NCBI GenBank assembly: GCA_028290285.1
Contig: JAQGKD010000035.1
Location: forward strand, 54,122-118,121
DNA: 64,000 nt
Origin: Hyphomicrobiales bacterium
Lineage (GTDB): Bacteria > Pseudomonadota > Alphaproteobacteria > Rhizobiales > Beijerinckiaceae
Direction: 5' to 3'
The notes under the pieces are model-generated. The model had not been told where the DNA came from. It was given only the letters and a program-made list of their open reading frames with translations, and did not search any database. The translations under genes were made by a program, and so were the position numbers. Position 1 is the stretch's first letter, and each line of letters begins with the position of its first letter. Positions 1 through 12,499 of the stretch are shown here, piece after piece.

Positions 1-975
1 ATGTTGCGATTGGCAATGGCGCTCGGCGTCGGCGGTCTCATGGCGATCGGGTCCGCCGCCGCGCAGACCTATCCGTCCAAACCCGTCACCGTGATCGTGC
101 CCTTCGCGGCGGGAGGGCCGACCGATGTCGCGGCGCGCATATATGGCGAGTTCTTCTCGCGCACACTCGGCCAGCAATTCGTCGTCGAGAACGCCGCCGG
201 GGCGGGCGGCACATCTGGCGCGATGAAGGCGGCCCGTGCCGCGCCCGACGGTTATGCGGTCTTTGTGCACAATGTCGCGCCGCTGGTGGCCGGCCCCGCG
301 CTCTACGCCAGTGCGCAATATGATCCGCTGAAAGCCTTCGAGCCCATCGGCACGCTCGCCTTCGCCGCGCATTACGTCGTCCTGCGCAAGGACTTTCAGG
401 CCAAGGACCTGAAGGAACTCATCGCCTATGCAAAGGCAAATCCCGGCAAGATCAACTACGGGTCGGCGGGCGCGGGTTCGGCGACGCATCTGGCCTGCGT
501 GCTCTTCGGCCAGCAGGCCGGTGTCGACATCCGGCATGTACCCTATCGTGGCACGGGACCGGCGCTGAACGATCTCGTCTCGGGCACGCTCGACATGATG
601 TGCGACCAGGGCCTCAACATGATGGGCCAGGTGCCGACCGGCAACGTCCGCCCGATCGCCATCGCGCAGGCGACGCGCTATGCGAAACTGCCGGACGTGC
701 CGACCAGCGCGGAAGCGGGCCTGCCGGGGTTCGAGGTTTCCGCCGCGACGGCTTTCTATGTGCCTGCCGGAACGCCGGCCGCCGTCAAGGCGAAGCTCGT
801 GGAGACGATGGCCGCCGCCTACAAGGATCCGCTGACGCGCAAGCGCATCGAGGATCTTGCGTCGGAAGTCCCGGCAGCGGGGCAGGATACGCCCGAGGCC
901 CTCGGCAAGTTCACGGCCTCCGAGATGGCCCGCTGGACCGAGGCCATCAAGGCAGGGGGCATCAAGGCGCAGTAA
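1..975 (+). CDS. Bug/TctC-family tripartite tricarboxylate transporter substrate-binding protein (5' end may extend beyond the window)
   Basis: Signal peptide followed by YPSKPVTVIVPFAAGGPTDVAAR and PDGYAV / VPYRGTGPALNDL motifs typical of Bug proteins; ORF begins at base 1. Confidence 0.9.
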   Translation: MLRLAMALGVGGLMAIGSAAAQTYPSKPVTVIVPFAAGGPTDVAARIYGEFFSRTLGQQFVVENAAGAGGTSGAMKAARAAPDGYAVFVHNVAPLVAGPALYASAQYDPLKAFEPIGTLAFAAHYVVLRKDFQAKDLKELIAYAKANPGKINYGSAGAGSATHLACVLFGQQAGVDIRHVPYRGTGPALNDLVSGTLDMMCDQGLNMMGQVPTGNVRPIAIAQATRYAKLPDVPTSAEAGLPGFEVSAATAFYVPAGTPAAVKAKLVETMAAAYKDPLTRKRIEDLASEVPAAGQDTPEALGKFTASEMARWTEAIKAGGIKAQ

Positions 976-978
976 AGG

Positions 979-1698
979 TCAGGCGGGCGGGTCCGTCTCG
1001 GGCTCGCCCGTCCAGCCGCAGGCGCGAAGCCGCTCCTCCATGTGCGGGGGAACGGGCGCTGTCACCTCGATCGCGGGCTTGTTGTTGGAGATCGGGATCT
1101 TCACGCCACGCGCATGGAGATGGAGCGGCGGGCCGCCGCCGCACGGTCCCGAGCTGCCGTAGATGGGATCGCCGAGGATCGGCCAGCCCAGCGCGGACGA
1201 ATGGACGCGCAATTGGTGGGTTCGGCCGGTGAGGGGCTGGAATTCCATCCAGGCGAGTTTCGCGCCATCGATCTCGGCGCGACCCAGCACGCGATAGAGC
1301 GTCGTCGAGGGCAGGCCGGCGGGATCGACCTTCATCCACCAGCCACGATTGGTGTCGAGCTTGCCGAGCGGCAGGTCGATGGTGCCGGCCTCGTCCTCCG
1401 GGCCGCTCTCGACGATGGCCCAGTAGGTCTTGGAGATCTTGCCCTGCTTGAACAAAAGTCCAAGTTTCTCGAGCGCCTTGCGGTGGCGGCCGAGAACCAG
1501 GCAGCCCGAGGTGTCGCGGTCCAGACGATGAGCCAGCGAGGGACTGCGCGGGAGGCCGAAACGGAGCGCGTCGAAATCGTCCTCGAAGCTCGGTCCGCCC
1601 TTCGGCCCCTTGTGAACGGCGATGCCCGGGGGCTTGTCGACGACGAGCACAAGGCCGTCGCGATAGAGGAGACGGGCGTTGATCTCTTCGGGTGTCAT
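979..1698 (-). CDS. RluA-family pseudouridine synthase
   Basis: HRLDRDTSGCLVLGR and GRTHQLRVH motifs. Confidence 0.92.
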   Translation of the reverse strand: MTPEEINARLLYRDGLVLVVDKPPGIAVHKGPKGGPSFEDDFDALRFGLPRSPSLAHRLDRDTSGCLVLGRHRKALEKLGLLFKQGKISKTYWAIVESGPEDEAGTIDLPLGKLDTNRGWWMKVDPAGLPSTTLYRVLGRAEIDGAKLAWMEFQPLTGRTHQLRVHSSALGWPILGDPIYGSSGPCGGGPPLHLHARGVKIPISNNKPAIEVTAPVPPHMEERLRACGWTGEPETDPPA

Positions 1699-1833
1699 CG
1701 CAGCTGAGCCGTTCTGTCTGATCGCCTTGCCTCTTCCGGTCCCGCGGCGAAAAGGCTATGCGAGAGGCGGACGGGACTTTTGGGTCCCGCGCGGCAGCGC
1801 AGGCCGCGCCTCCAGTGACATATCCGGGACGAG

Positions 1834-2988
1834 ATGGCGAGCGACGAGAGCGAAAAGACAAAGGCGGCAAAGGGCGGCTTCTTCGGGCGCCTGTTTGGCC
1901 GGGGCGAGCAGGCGGCGCCTGAGCCTGCGCCACAAGCGCCCGCCACGCCCGCGCCCGAGCTCCCGGCCGAGCCTGAGCCCGAGTCCGAACTTCCGCCCGA
2001 GATCGTCAGCCTGGCCGAACCCGTCGCCGTGGTGGAAGAGCCCGTCGCGACGAGCGAGCCTGCGCCGCGCACGTCCTGGTGGGAGCGGCTGCGCAGCGGC
2101 TTGTCGCGGTCCTCGTCGACCATCGGGCAGGGGATCGCCGACGTCTTCACCAAGCGCAAGCTCGACGCCGGGATGCTTGACGATCTCGAGGATATCCTGA
2201 TCCAGGCGGATCTCGGTGTCGCCATGGCGACCCGCATCCGCAACGCGGTGGGACAGGGGCGTTTCGACAAGGCCATCGACCCGCAGGAGGTGAAGCAGGT
2301 GCTCGCCCGCGAGATCGAGGCGGTGCTCACGCCCGTCGCCGTGCCGCTCTCCATCGCGCCGGGCAAGAAGCCGTTCGTGATCCTCGTAGTCGGCGTCAAC
2401 GGTTCCGGAAAGACGACGACCATCGGCAAGCTCGCGACCAATTTCGCCCGCGAGGGGAAGAAGGTCGTGCTGGCGGCGGGCGATACGTTCCGTGCGGCGG
2501 CCATCGAGCAATTGCAGATCTGGGGCGACCGCGTCGGCGCGGCCGTCGTGGCGCGTCCGCAAGGCGCCGACGCGGCGGGGCTCGCCTTCGACGCGATCCG
2601 CGAGGCGAGCGAAGGCGGGGCCGACGTCCTGCTGATGGACACCGCGGGGCGCTTGCAGAACCGCACTGAGCTTATGGCCGAGCTCGAAAAGATCGTGCGC
2701 GTCATGCGCAAGGTCGATGCGGAAGCCCCCCATGCGGTGCTTCTGGTGCTCGACGCTACGGTCGGCCAGAATGCGCTGAGCCAGGTCGAGATTTTCGGGC
2801 GCATCGCGGGCGTCACGGGACTCGTGATGACTAAGCTCGACGGCACCGCGCGCGGCGGCATTCTCGTCGCCATCGCCGAAAAATTCGCGCTTCCTGTTCA
2901 CTTCATCGGCGTCGGCGAAGGCGCGGAGGACCTCGAACCTTTCGAGGCCCGCGATTTCGCCCGCGCCATTGCCGGGCTCGACGCATGA
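1834..2988 (+). CDS. ftsY: Signal recognition particle receptor FtsY
   Basis: SRP GTPase motifs GVNGSGKTTTIGKLA, DTFRAAAIEQL, DTAGR, TKLDGTARGG; acidic/proline-rich N-terminal domain. Confidence 0.96.
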   Translation: MASDESEKTKAAKGGFFGRLFGRGEQAAPEPAPQAPATPAPELPAEPEPESELPPEIVSLAEPVAVVEEPVATSEPAPRTSWWERLRSGLSRSSSTIGQGIADVFTKRKLDAGMLDDLEDILIQADLGVAMATRIRNAVGQGRFDKAIDPQEVKQVLAREIEAVLTPVAVPLSIAPGKKPFVILVVGVNGSGKTTTIGKLATNFAREGKKVVLAAGDTFRAAAIEQLQIWGDRVGAAVVARPQGADAAGLAFDAIREASEGGADVLLMDTAGRLQNRTELMAELEKIVRVMRKVDAEAPHAVLLVLDATVGQNALSQVEIFGRIAGVTGLVMTKLDGTARGGILVAIAEKFALPVHFIGVGEGAEDLEPFEARDFARAIAGLDA

Positions 2989-3668
2989 GCGAGCGCCCGA
3001 CCGAGGATCGATCCATGAACGACGTGACGCCTACCACGCATCAACCGACTGGCACAGATCAGCCGACGGACGCCGCACCCGCGCGCAAGCCTGCCGCGCC
3101 GCAGAACCCGAAGTTGAAGCTCCTGCTGGAAATGGGGCCGCTCGTCCTGTTCTTCATCACCAACTGGAAGTTCGGGATCTTCCCCGCCACCGCCGTCCTG
3201 ATGGCCGGTGTCGTTGTCGCCCTGATCGCCTCGTGGATACTGACGAAGCACCTGCCGATCATGCCGCTGGTCACGGCGGTGGCCGTCGTCTTCTTCGGCG
3301 GCCTGACCTTCATCTTCCAGGACGATCTCTTCATCAAGCTGAAGCCGACCATCGTGAATACGATCTTCGGGACGGCGCTGCTGGGCGCGCTCGCCTTCGG
3401 CAAGCCGCTGCTTCCGGTGCTGCTAGACAGCGTGCTGCAATTGACCGAAGACGGGTGGCGCAAGCTGACGTTCCGCTGGGGCCTGTTCTTCTATGTACTC
3501 GCCATTGTCAACGAGGTGGTCTGGCGCACGCAGACGACCGATTTCTGGGTGAGCTTCAAGGCCTTCGGCATCATGCCGCTGACCATCGTGTTCGCACTGT
3601 CGCAGGTGCCACTGATCCTGCGCTACGAACTGAAAGCTCCCGCCGAGGTCGACCGCGACCATTGGTGA
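2985..3668 (+). CDS. yciB: Septation protein A / inner membrane-spanning protein YciB
   Basis: KLLLEMGPLVLFFITNWKFGIFPATAVLM and RWGLFFYVLAIVNEVVWRT motifs; overlaps the ftsY stop by 4 nt. Confidence 0.88.
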   Translation: MSERPTEDRSMNDVTPTTHQPTGTDQPTDAAPARKPAAPQNPKLKLLLEMGPLVLFFITNWKFGIFPATAVLMAGVVVALIASWILTKHLPIMPLVTAVAVVFFGGLTFIFQDDLFIKLKPTIVNTIFGTALLGALAFGKPLLPVLLDSVLQLTEDGWRKLTFRWGLFFYVLAIVNEVVWRTQTTDFWVSFKAFGIMPLTIVFALSQVPLILRYELKAPAEVDRDHW

Positions 3669-3677
3669 CGGGGACCT

Positions 3678-3705
3678 GAGCCCGGGACGACCCGGGCTCT
3701 CTCGA
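3678..3705 (+). terminator. Hairpin GAGCCCGGG-ACGA-CCCGGGCTC followed by TCTCTC
   Basis: Perfect 9-bp stem directly after the yciB stop. Confidence 0.55.
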
Positions 3706-3743
3706 ATGTCGCGCGGGGACGACCCTGCCGGGAATATCTCCTC

Positions 3744-4085
3744 ATGCTCGGGTTCCTCTCGTCTCCCTCCTTCGCCTGGATCTTCCTGCTGCTGGCCGGA
3801 CTGCTCGAAATCGGCTGGGCCCTAGGTCTCAAATACACAGACGGCTTTACGCGCCCCTGGCCGAGCCTGCTGACGCTGGCCAGCATTGCCGGGAGCCTCG
3901 GGCTGCTCGGCCTCGCCTTGAAGAACCTTCCGCTGGGCACAGCCTATGCGGTGTGGACGGGAATCGGAACGGTCGGGACGGCGGTGCTCGGCGTTGTGTT
4001 CTTCGGCGAACCGGCGACCGCCCTGCGGCTCGCCTGCATCGGCCTCATCCTTGCGGGCATCATCGGACTGAAGCTCGCGGGCTGA
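3744..4085 (+). CDS. gdx: SMR-family transporter, SugE/Gdx-like (probable guanidinium exporter)
   Basis: [19 protein letters not shown] and [20 protein letters not shown] closely resemble E. coli SugE/Gdx. Confidence 0.82.
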   Translation: MLGFLSSPSFAWIFLLLAGLLEIGWALGLKYTDGFTRPWPSLLTLASIAGSLGLLGLALKNLPLGTAYAVWTGIGTVGTAVLGVVFFGEPATALRLACIGLILAGIIGLKLAG

Positions 4086-4685
4086 TCAGGGCTTTGTTGC
4101 GCGAGCCGCTTCGATCGCGGGCATTATGTTCGTGCGCAGGGCCTCCTGCGTGATCGGCCCGATCTGCTTGTAGGCGATGGTGCCGTCGCCGCGCACCACG
4201 AAAGTCTCGGGCACGCCGTAGACGCCCCATTCGATGGCCGCGCGGCCCGGACGGTCGGCGCCGACGCGGGCGTAGGGCGTTCCCGACTGCGCCAGGAAGT
4301 CACGCGCGTTTTTCGGGTCGTCCTTGTAGTTCAGGCCGAAGAGCTGCACGCCCGCGGCCGCCAGTTGCGGATCCCTGGCGATCTGCATGAGCAGCGGATG
4401 CTCCTCGCGGCAGGGCACGCACCAGGATGCAAAGACATTCACCAGCGTCACGTGACCTGCCTTGAGGTCGGCGTCGGAAAAGCCTTCGCCCGCGAGCCCC
4501 TCTATGGGGGGCAAGGTGAAGGTGGGCACCTGCTTGCCGATGAGGGGAGAGGGCAGGCGCGAGGCGTCGCCCGCGCCCAGCCGCAGGACGAAGAGCCCGG
4601 CGAGAGCGACGAAGGCGAACAGGGGCAGCAGCGCCAGCCAGGGAAAGCGGCGTTCCGCAACAGGCTTCGTTTCAGCCTCGGTCAT
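4086..4685 (-). CDS. ccmG: DsbE/CcmG-family thiol:disulfide interchange protein
   Basis: NVFASWCVPCREEHP thioredoxin motif; GVYGVPETFVV; located in ccm cluster. Confidence 0.92.
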   Translation of the reverse strand: MTEAETKPVAERRFPWLALLPLFAFVALAGLFVLRLGAGDASRLPSPLIGKQVPTFTLPPIEGLAGEGFSDADLKAGHVTLVNVFASWCVPCREEHPLLMQIARDPQLAAAGVQLFGLNYKDDPKNARDFLAQSGTPYARVGADRPGRAAIEWGVYGVPETFVVRGDGTIAYKQIGPITQEALRTNIMPAIEAARATKP

Positions 4686-4846
4686 GCACGTTCATCCTCG
4701 CCGGTGCGCTCGCGCACTCCACCGAGGCGCGTGAGTTCGGCGCGCAGGCGCCGGTGGTCGATGACGATGGCGAGGATCATGCCGCCGATCACGCCGATGC
4801 AGACGAGATAGGACGCCAGGATGAAACCCCAGTGCGAGGCGCTCAT
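4682..4846 (-). CDS. ccmD: Heme exporter protein CcmD
   Basis: 54 aa single-TM protein (MSASHWGFILASYLVCIGVIGGMILAIVIDHRRLRAELTRL) between ccmC and ccmG, overlapping both. Confidence 0.85.
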   Translation of the reverse strand: MSASHWGFILASYLVCIGVIGGMILAIVIDHRRLRAELTRLGGVRERTGEDERA

Positions 4847-5613
4847 GGCGCTGCTCCCGTCGCCGAAAGCCGGTGCGCAGGGGCGCCGGAGGTTCCGCCG
4901 CTCGCCGCCTGGATCGAAAGGCGGCGCACGCGGCGGCGCAGGATCTCGTTGCGTGTCGCCAGCAGATGCAGCGTCAGGAAGAGAAAGGTGAAGCCCAGCG
5001 CCATGACCAGCAGCGGCCAGAGCATGGAGGGCGCGATGGTCGGGCCGCCCAGCCGGAAGACGGAGGCAGGTTGGTGCAGCGTATTCCACCAATCCACCGA
5101 GAACTTGATGATGGGCAGGTTGACCACGCCGACCAGCGTGAGGATGGCGGCCGCTCGCGCCGCGCGCGAGGGCTCCTCGATGGTGCGCCAGAGTGCGATC
5201 AAGCCGAGGTAGAGCACGAAGAGCACGAGCACCGAGGTCAGGCGCGCATCCCACACCCACCACGTCCCCCACATGGGCTTGCCCCAGAGCGAGCCGGTGA
5301 CGAGGCAGATGAAGGTGAAGCCCGCGCCGATGGGGGCGGCGGCCTTTTGTGCGGCATCTGCGAGCGGGTGCCGCCAGACCAGCGTGCCAAGAGCCGAGGC
5401 CGTCATGCTGGCGTAGCAGAATGTCGACAGCCAGGCGGCGGGCACATGGATGTACATGATGCGGACCGTCTCGCCCTGCTGGTAGTCGGCGGGCGCGGTG
5501 AAGAACGCGCCCCACAGCCCGATGGCGAGGGTCAGCACCGTCAGTCCGGCGAGCCACGGCACGAGGCGGGCGACGAGACCGAGAAAGAGCGTTGGATTGG
5601 CATATTTCAGCAT
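4843..5613 (-). CDS. ccmC: Heme ABC transporter permease CcmC
   Basis: WGKPMWGTWWVWDARLTS tryptophan-rich WWD motif; likely start MLKYANPTLF. Confidence 0.94.
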   Translation of the reverse strand: MLKYANPTLFLGLVARLVPWLAGLTVLTLAIGLWGAFFTAPADYQQGETVRIMYIHVPAAWLSTFCYASMTASALGTLVWRHPLADAAQKAAAPIGAGFTFICLVTGSLWGKPMWGTWWVWDARLTSVLVLFVLYLGLIALWRTIEEPSRAARAAAILTLVGVVNLPIIKFSVDWWNTLHQPASVFRLGGPTIAPSMLWPLLVMALGFTFLFLTLHLLATRNEILRRRVRRLSIQAASGGTSGAPAHRLSATGAAP

Positions 5614-5692
5614 GAAGACAGATCTATTGCGAGCCACGAGGAAAGGCAATTCACGAGGCAATGGGCTTCAGGAGTAAGGCCGGAGCGGGGCC

Positions 5693-6367
5693 TCACTCAC
5701 TCATGTGGCGCAGGGCGGCAGCCGCCGCGAAGGGCGCGGCTGCGAGCGTCCCGAGGCTGAGCGCGGCCAGGATCAGAAAGGGCGTGAGGAAAGGCACGGT
5801 GCCGGAGTAAGCGGCGGAGGCCGCCGAGACGCCGAAGATCAGGACGGGGATCGACAGGGGCATGACGAGGATGGCCATGAGCAGGCCGCCGCGCCGCAGG
5901 GTAACGGTGAGCGCCGCGCCGATGGCGCCGATGAGCGCAAGAGCGGGCGTGCCGACGAGGAGCGAGGCCGCGACGCCCGCCATGGCTTCCGGCTCCAACG
6001 CCAGCATCAGCCCGAAGAGAGGTGCGGCGACGACGAGCGGCAGGCCGGTGACGGCCCAATGTGCCAGGCATTTGACCAGCACGACGAGTTCGAGCGGCGT
6101 GTCGCTCATCAGTAGCAGATCGAGCGAGCCGTCTTCGTGATCGGCCTGGAAGAGGCGGTCGAGTCCTAGCAGCGTGGCCAGCAGGGCCGCGATCCACAGG
6201 ATGGCGGGACCGATGCGCGACAACAGGTTGAGATCGGGGCCGATCGCGAAGGGAACAATGGTGACGAGAATCAGAAAGAAGACGACACCCATCGTGCCGC
6301 CGCCGCCGATGCGGCGCGCGACCCTGATCTCGCGCAAGAACAGTGATGTCAGCGGGTGCGGTCTCAC
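5693..6367 (-). CDS. ccmB: Heme exporter protein CcmB
   Basis: CcmB membrane protein pattern; GTG start overlaps the ccmA stop (GTGA). Confidence 0.9.
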   Translation of the reverse strand: MRPHPLTSLFLREIRVARRIGGGGTMGVVFFLILVTIVPFAIGPDLNLLSRIGPAILWIAALLATLLGLDRLFQADHEDGSLDLLLMSDTPLELVVLVKCLAHWAVTGLPLVVAAPLFGLMLALEPEAMAGVAASLLVGTPALALIGAIGAALTVTLRRGGLLMAILVMPLSIPVLIFGVSAASAAYSGTVPFLTPFLILAALSLGTLAAAPFAAAAALRHMSE

Positions 6368-6987
6368 GACAGCGCCTCCGCCTGAGGGGAGCCGAGTTCG
6401 AGATGCATGGCCTCTATGCCGAGCGGCGCATGGGTTGCCGCAACGATGAGGCCGCCGCTCGCCAGATGCTCGCGCATGCACTGTGTGAAGATCCGCTGCG
6501 CCTTTGCGTCGAGCGCGGTCATGGGTTCGTCGAGAAGCCAGAGCGGGCGCGGTGCAAGCAGCAGGCGGGCCAGTCCGACGCGGCGGCGCTGGCCGGCCGA
6601 GAGGTAGCCGACGGGCAGGTCCGCCACATGAGGGACCGCGAGACGCGCGAGTGCTTCGTCCGGTGACATTGGCGCCGGGAATCCGGGCAAGACGAGCATG
6701 GCTTGCCAGAAGGCCAGATTTTCACGCGCGGTGAGGGTGGCCTTGGACGCGTCGAGATGGCCCGCGTAATGGGCATGGGACGGGATGTCGACGCTTGCCT
6801 CGTCTGCGTCGAGGAGCCGGATGCGTCCGCTGGCGGGAGGTAGCAGACCTGCGAGGCTGCGGAGGAACGTCGATTTTCCAGAGCCGTTGTGCCCGGTCAC
6901 CACGAGCGCCTGTCCCGATTGAAGCGTCAGATCCAGCGATTCCAGCAGCATTCGCCCGCCGCGATCGAGCGAGAGAGATTGGGTCAT
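6364..6987 (-). CDS. ccmA: Heme ABC exporter ATP-binding protein CcmA
   Basis: Walker A GHNGSGKST, signature LSAGQRRRV, Walker B LWLLDEP; start placed at MTQSLSL. Confidence 0.92.
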   Translation of the reverse strand: MTQSLSLDRGGRMLLESLDLTLQSGQALVVTGHNGSGKSTFLRSLAGLLPPASGRIRLLDADEASVDIPSHAHYAGHLDASKATLTARENLAFWQAMLVLPGFPAPMSPDEALARLAVPHVADLPVGYLSAGQRRRVGLARLLLAPRPLWLLDEPMTALDAKAQRIFTQCMREHLASGGLIVAATHAPLGIEAMHLELGSPQAEALS

Positions 6988-7158
6988 CAACTGAAAATTT
7001 GAAAAACAGGCGGCTGACACGGGCATCCGGCGTTTGTGTTCTGAAACGGAGAGGGCTAGTTTCTCGCATGCGTACTTTAGTCCGTGTAGCGCGTGCGGGA
7101 TAAATTATCTATAAGCCGTGCGCACACCCACCTTTCTACAATCCCCGGGACGATATCG

Positions 7159-9888
<2,730 letters not shown>

Positions 9889-9921
9889 TCGCAGCGTTGT
9901 ACGACAGGTTTACGTCTTTCG

Positions 9922-9955
9922 CCGCCGGGGTCTCGACTCCGGCGGTTTCTTTTTG
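9922..9955 (+). terminator. Rho-independent terminator after acnA
   Basis: CCGCCGGGGTCTCGACTCCGGCGG stem-loop followed by TTTCTTTTT. Confidence 0.85.
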
Positions 9956-10075
9956 TCCTTAGTCTTTCGAATGAGAAGGCCAAGTCTAAATTGACGGGCC
10001 CGACTTAACAGGAGTTAATTCTTCACGCTGAAGCGGTCGCCATACTGAGAAGACTGCAGGCGGGGGGTACGTCAC

Positions 10076-11734
10076 ATGTGGTCACAGGTCTATAATCCAC
10101 TGGGCAGCGCGATGCTGTCGACGCTCGCAGCTGCCATTCCGGTCTTCACGCTGCTCATCCTGATCGCGACGGGGAAGGTGAAAGCGCATGTCGCGGCGCT
10201 GATCGCGCTCGCCGCGAGCCTTCTCATCGCTATCTTCGTCTTCACCATGCCGGCAGGACTTGCGATCCGCGCCGCTATCCTGGGCGCTGTCACGGGTTTC
10301 TTTCCGATCGGCTGGATCATCGTCAATGTGATCTTCCTATACCGGCTGACACTGGAAAAGGGCTGGTTCGGGCTGGTGCAGCAATCGATCGGCGGGGTGA
10401 CGGCGGATCGGCGCCTGCAGCTTCTGCTGATCGCCTTCTGCTTCGGAGCCTTCTTCGAAGGAGCCTCGGGCTTCGGCACGCCGGTCGCCGTCACCGGCGC
10501 GATCCTGATGGGCCTCGGCTTCTCGCCGCTCGCCGCCTCGGGCCTGTCGCTGATCGCGAATACGGCCCCGGTTGCCTACGGCGCCCTGGGCACTCCGATC
10601 CAGGGACTGGCGAGCGTCACCGGGCTCGACGCGTTCCAGCTCGGCGCGATGGTCGGGCGGCAGTTGCCGCTGTTCTCGCTGATCGTGCCGTTCTGGCTGA
10701 TCGCCGCCTTTGCGGGCCTTCGCGGCATGATGGCGATCTGGCCGGCCATCCTGGTCTGCGGTGTCTCTTTCGCCGTGCCGCAATTCCTGATTTCGAACTA
10801 CATCAATCCGTGGATCGTCGACATCGGCGCTTCCCTCATCTCGATGGGCTGCCTGACGCTGTTCCTCAAGGTGTGGCAGCCCAAGGAACTCTGGACCTCC
10901 CCGGCTCTTCGGACCAAGGACAATTCGGCAGCCAGCGCGCCCGTCGCTCCGTTGGTGCGCACGGGCACGCCCACCGAGATCATGTGGGCCTGGACTCCCT
11001 GGCTCATCCTCTCGGTCATCGTCGCAATCTGGGGGACGAACTGGTTCAAGGGCGTAGTCAACCCGATCTTCTCGCCCAAGATCCCGATCGAAGGTCTGCA
11101 TAACCTCATCTCGAAAGTGCCGCCCGTTGTCGCCAAGGCAGTCCCGGAGGGAGCCATCTTCGAGTTCAGCTTCCTGTCCTACACGGGAACGGGGATCCTG
11201 CTCGCGGCGATCCTGTCGGGCATTGTCATGCGCTATTCGCCAGTTCGCCTGGTCAAGGCCTATGGCGAGACGTTGTGGATCACGCGCTATTCGCTGATCA
11301 CCATCGCAGCCATGCTGTCGATCGGCACGCTGACGCGCTTTTCGGGCATCGACGCCACGCTCGGCCTTGCCTTCGCGGGGGCGGGCATCCTCTATCCCTT
11401 CTTCGGCACCCTGCTCGGCTGGCTCGGCGTCGCATTGACGGGATCGGATACGGCTTCGAACGTCCTGTTCGGCGGTCTCCAGAAGATCACCGCCGAACAG
11501 CTGGGGCTGTCGCCGATCCTGATGTCGGCGGCCAATTCGTCGGGCGGCGTCATGGGCAAGATGATCGACGCGCAATCGATCGTCGTCGCCTCAACCGCGA
11601 CCAACTGGTTCGGACACGAGGGCACGATCCTGCGCTTCGTGTTCTGGCACTCGATCGCGCTGGCCTGCCTCGTCGGCTGCTTCGTGATGCTGCAGGCCTA
11701 TGTCTGGCCGTTCACGGAAATGGTCGTGAAGTAG
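10076..11734 (+). CDS. lldP: L-lactate permease
   Basis: Multi-TM protein with FFEGASGFGTPVAVTGAILMGLGF and LTGSDTASNVLFGGLQ motifs. Confidence 0.93.
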   Translation: MWSQVYNPLGSAMLSTLAAAIPVFTLLILIATGKVKAHVAALIALAASLLIAIFVFTMPAGLAIRAAILGAVTGFFPIGWIIVNVIFLYRLTLEKGWFGLVQQSIGGVTADRRLQLLLIAFCFGAFFEGASGFGTPVAVTGAILMGLGFSPLAASGLSLIANTAPVAYGALGTPIQGLASVTGLDAFQLGAMVGRQLPLFSLIVPFWLIAAFAGLRGMMAIWPAILVCGVSFAVPQFLISNYINPWIVDIGASLISMGCLTLFLKVWQPKELWTSPALRTKDNSAASAPVAPLVRTGTPTEIMWAWTPWLILSVIVAIWGTNWFKGVVNPIFSPKIPIEGLHNLISKVPPVVAKAVPEGAIFEFSFLSYTGTGILLAAILSGIVMRYSPVRLVKAYGETLWITRYSLITIAAMLSIGTLTRFSGIDATLGLAFAGAGILYPFFGTLLGWLGVALTGSDTASNVLFGGLQKITAEQLGLSPILMSAANSSGGVMGKMIDAQSIVVASTATNWFGHEGTILRFVFWHSIALACLVGCFVMLQAYVWPFTEMVVK

Positions 11735-11750
11735 CCGATCGCCGATCTTC

Positions 11751-11776
11751 GACGGCCGGACTCCTGTCCGGCCGTC
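11751..11776. terminator. Hairpin between convergent lldP and the DsrE-like gene
   Basis: Perfect 11-bp stem GACGGCCGGAC-TCCT-GTCCGGCCGTC. Confidence 0.6.
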
Positions 11777-11785
11777 GTATTCCGA

Positions 11786-12295
11786 TCAGGGACGGATGTA
11801 GACGAAGCCCTGCTGTTGAAGCGCCGTGACTTCAGCGACGCCGGCCAGAACGATGTCCTCCGGCCTGACGTCATAGAGATCGTTGTCGGGATCGATGCCC
11901 TGGTTGAGCAGCGTGTTGCGGCAGACCAGGATCTTCATGCCCTGGTTTTTCAGGTCGTCGATCTTCTTGCGCAAGGCCTGATCGCCTTTGGCCGATTGCA
12001 GCAGCTTGACCCCGTCGCCCGCCAGCACCATGCGCAGATCGATGTTCTTTGCGCCCAGCGCCTTGATGTGATTGCCGGCCGTGCCGAGCACCCGGGCGCT
12101 GTAACCGCGGTTCAGCCAGCTTTCGCCATCCGTGACCTGATAGACGACCTTTTGCATGGGATAGGTCGAGAAGGTCATGGCCGCCACGCTGGACGGCGCT
12201 TCGCCGCGGGACGAGTGCGCAAAAAACAAGACGGACATGATGCCCAGGACGTTGGCGACCAAAACGGCCAGCCAGAAGGGGCGAGACTTCGACAT
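11786..12295 (-). CDS. Membrane-anchored DsrE/DsrF-like family protein
   Basis: N-terminal TM segment, then KVVYQVTDG...HIKALGAKNIDLRMVLAGDGVKLL...GMKILVCRNTL pattern of DsrE-like proteins. Confidence 0.7.
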   Translation of the reverse strand: MSKSRPFWLAVLVANVLGIMSVLFFAHSSRGEAPSSVAAMTFSTYPMQKVVYQVTDGESWLNRGYSARVLGTAGNHIKALGAKNIDLRMVLAGDGVKLLQSAKGDQALRKKIDDLKNQGMKILVCRNTLLNQGIDPDNDLYDVRPEDIVLAGVAEVTALQQQGFVYIRP

Positions 12296-12499
12296 GAAAA
12301 CACTCTCGGTGAATGCAGTGAGAAAATTGAATGTCTGAAAATATTGCCCGACTTTAATGCCGGGGTCTTAACATCCGCTTTCCGGGCCATGAGGCCGCGG
12401 TCCCGGTTCGCCTGCCGGTCCCGGGCGCTTGCCAAGCCCTGGCGCAGGGGCTAGCAATCCGCCTCCCCCTTCTTCGTTTTCTCCAGCGCGGGACTAGCC

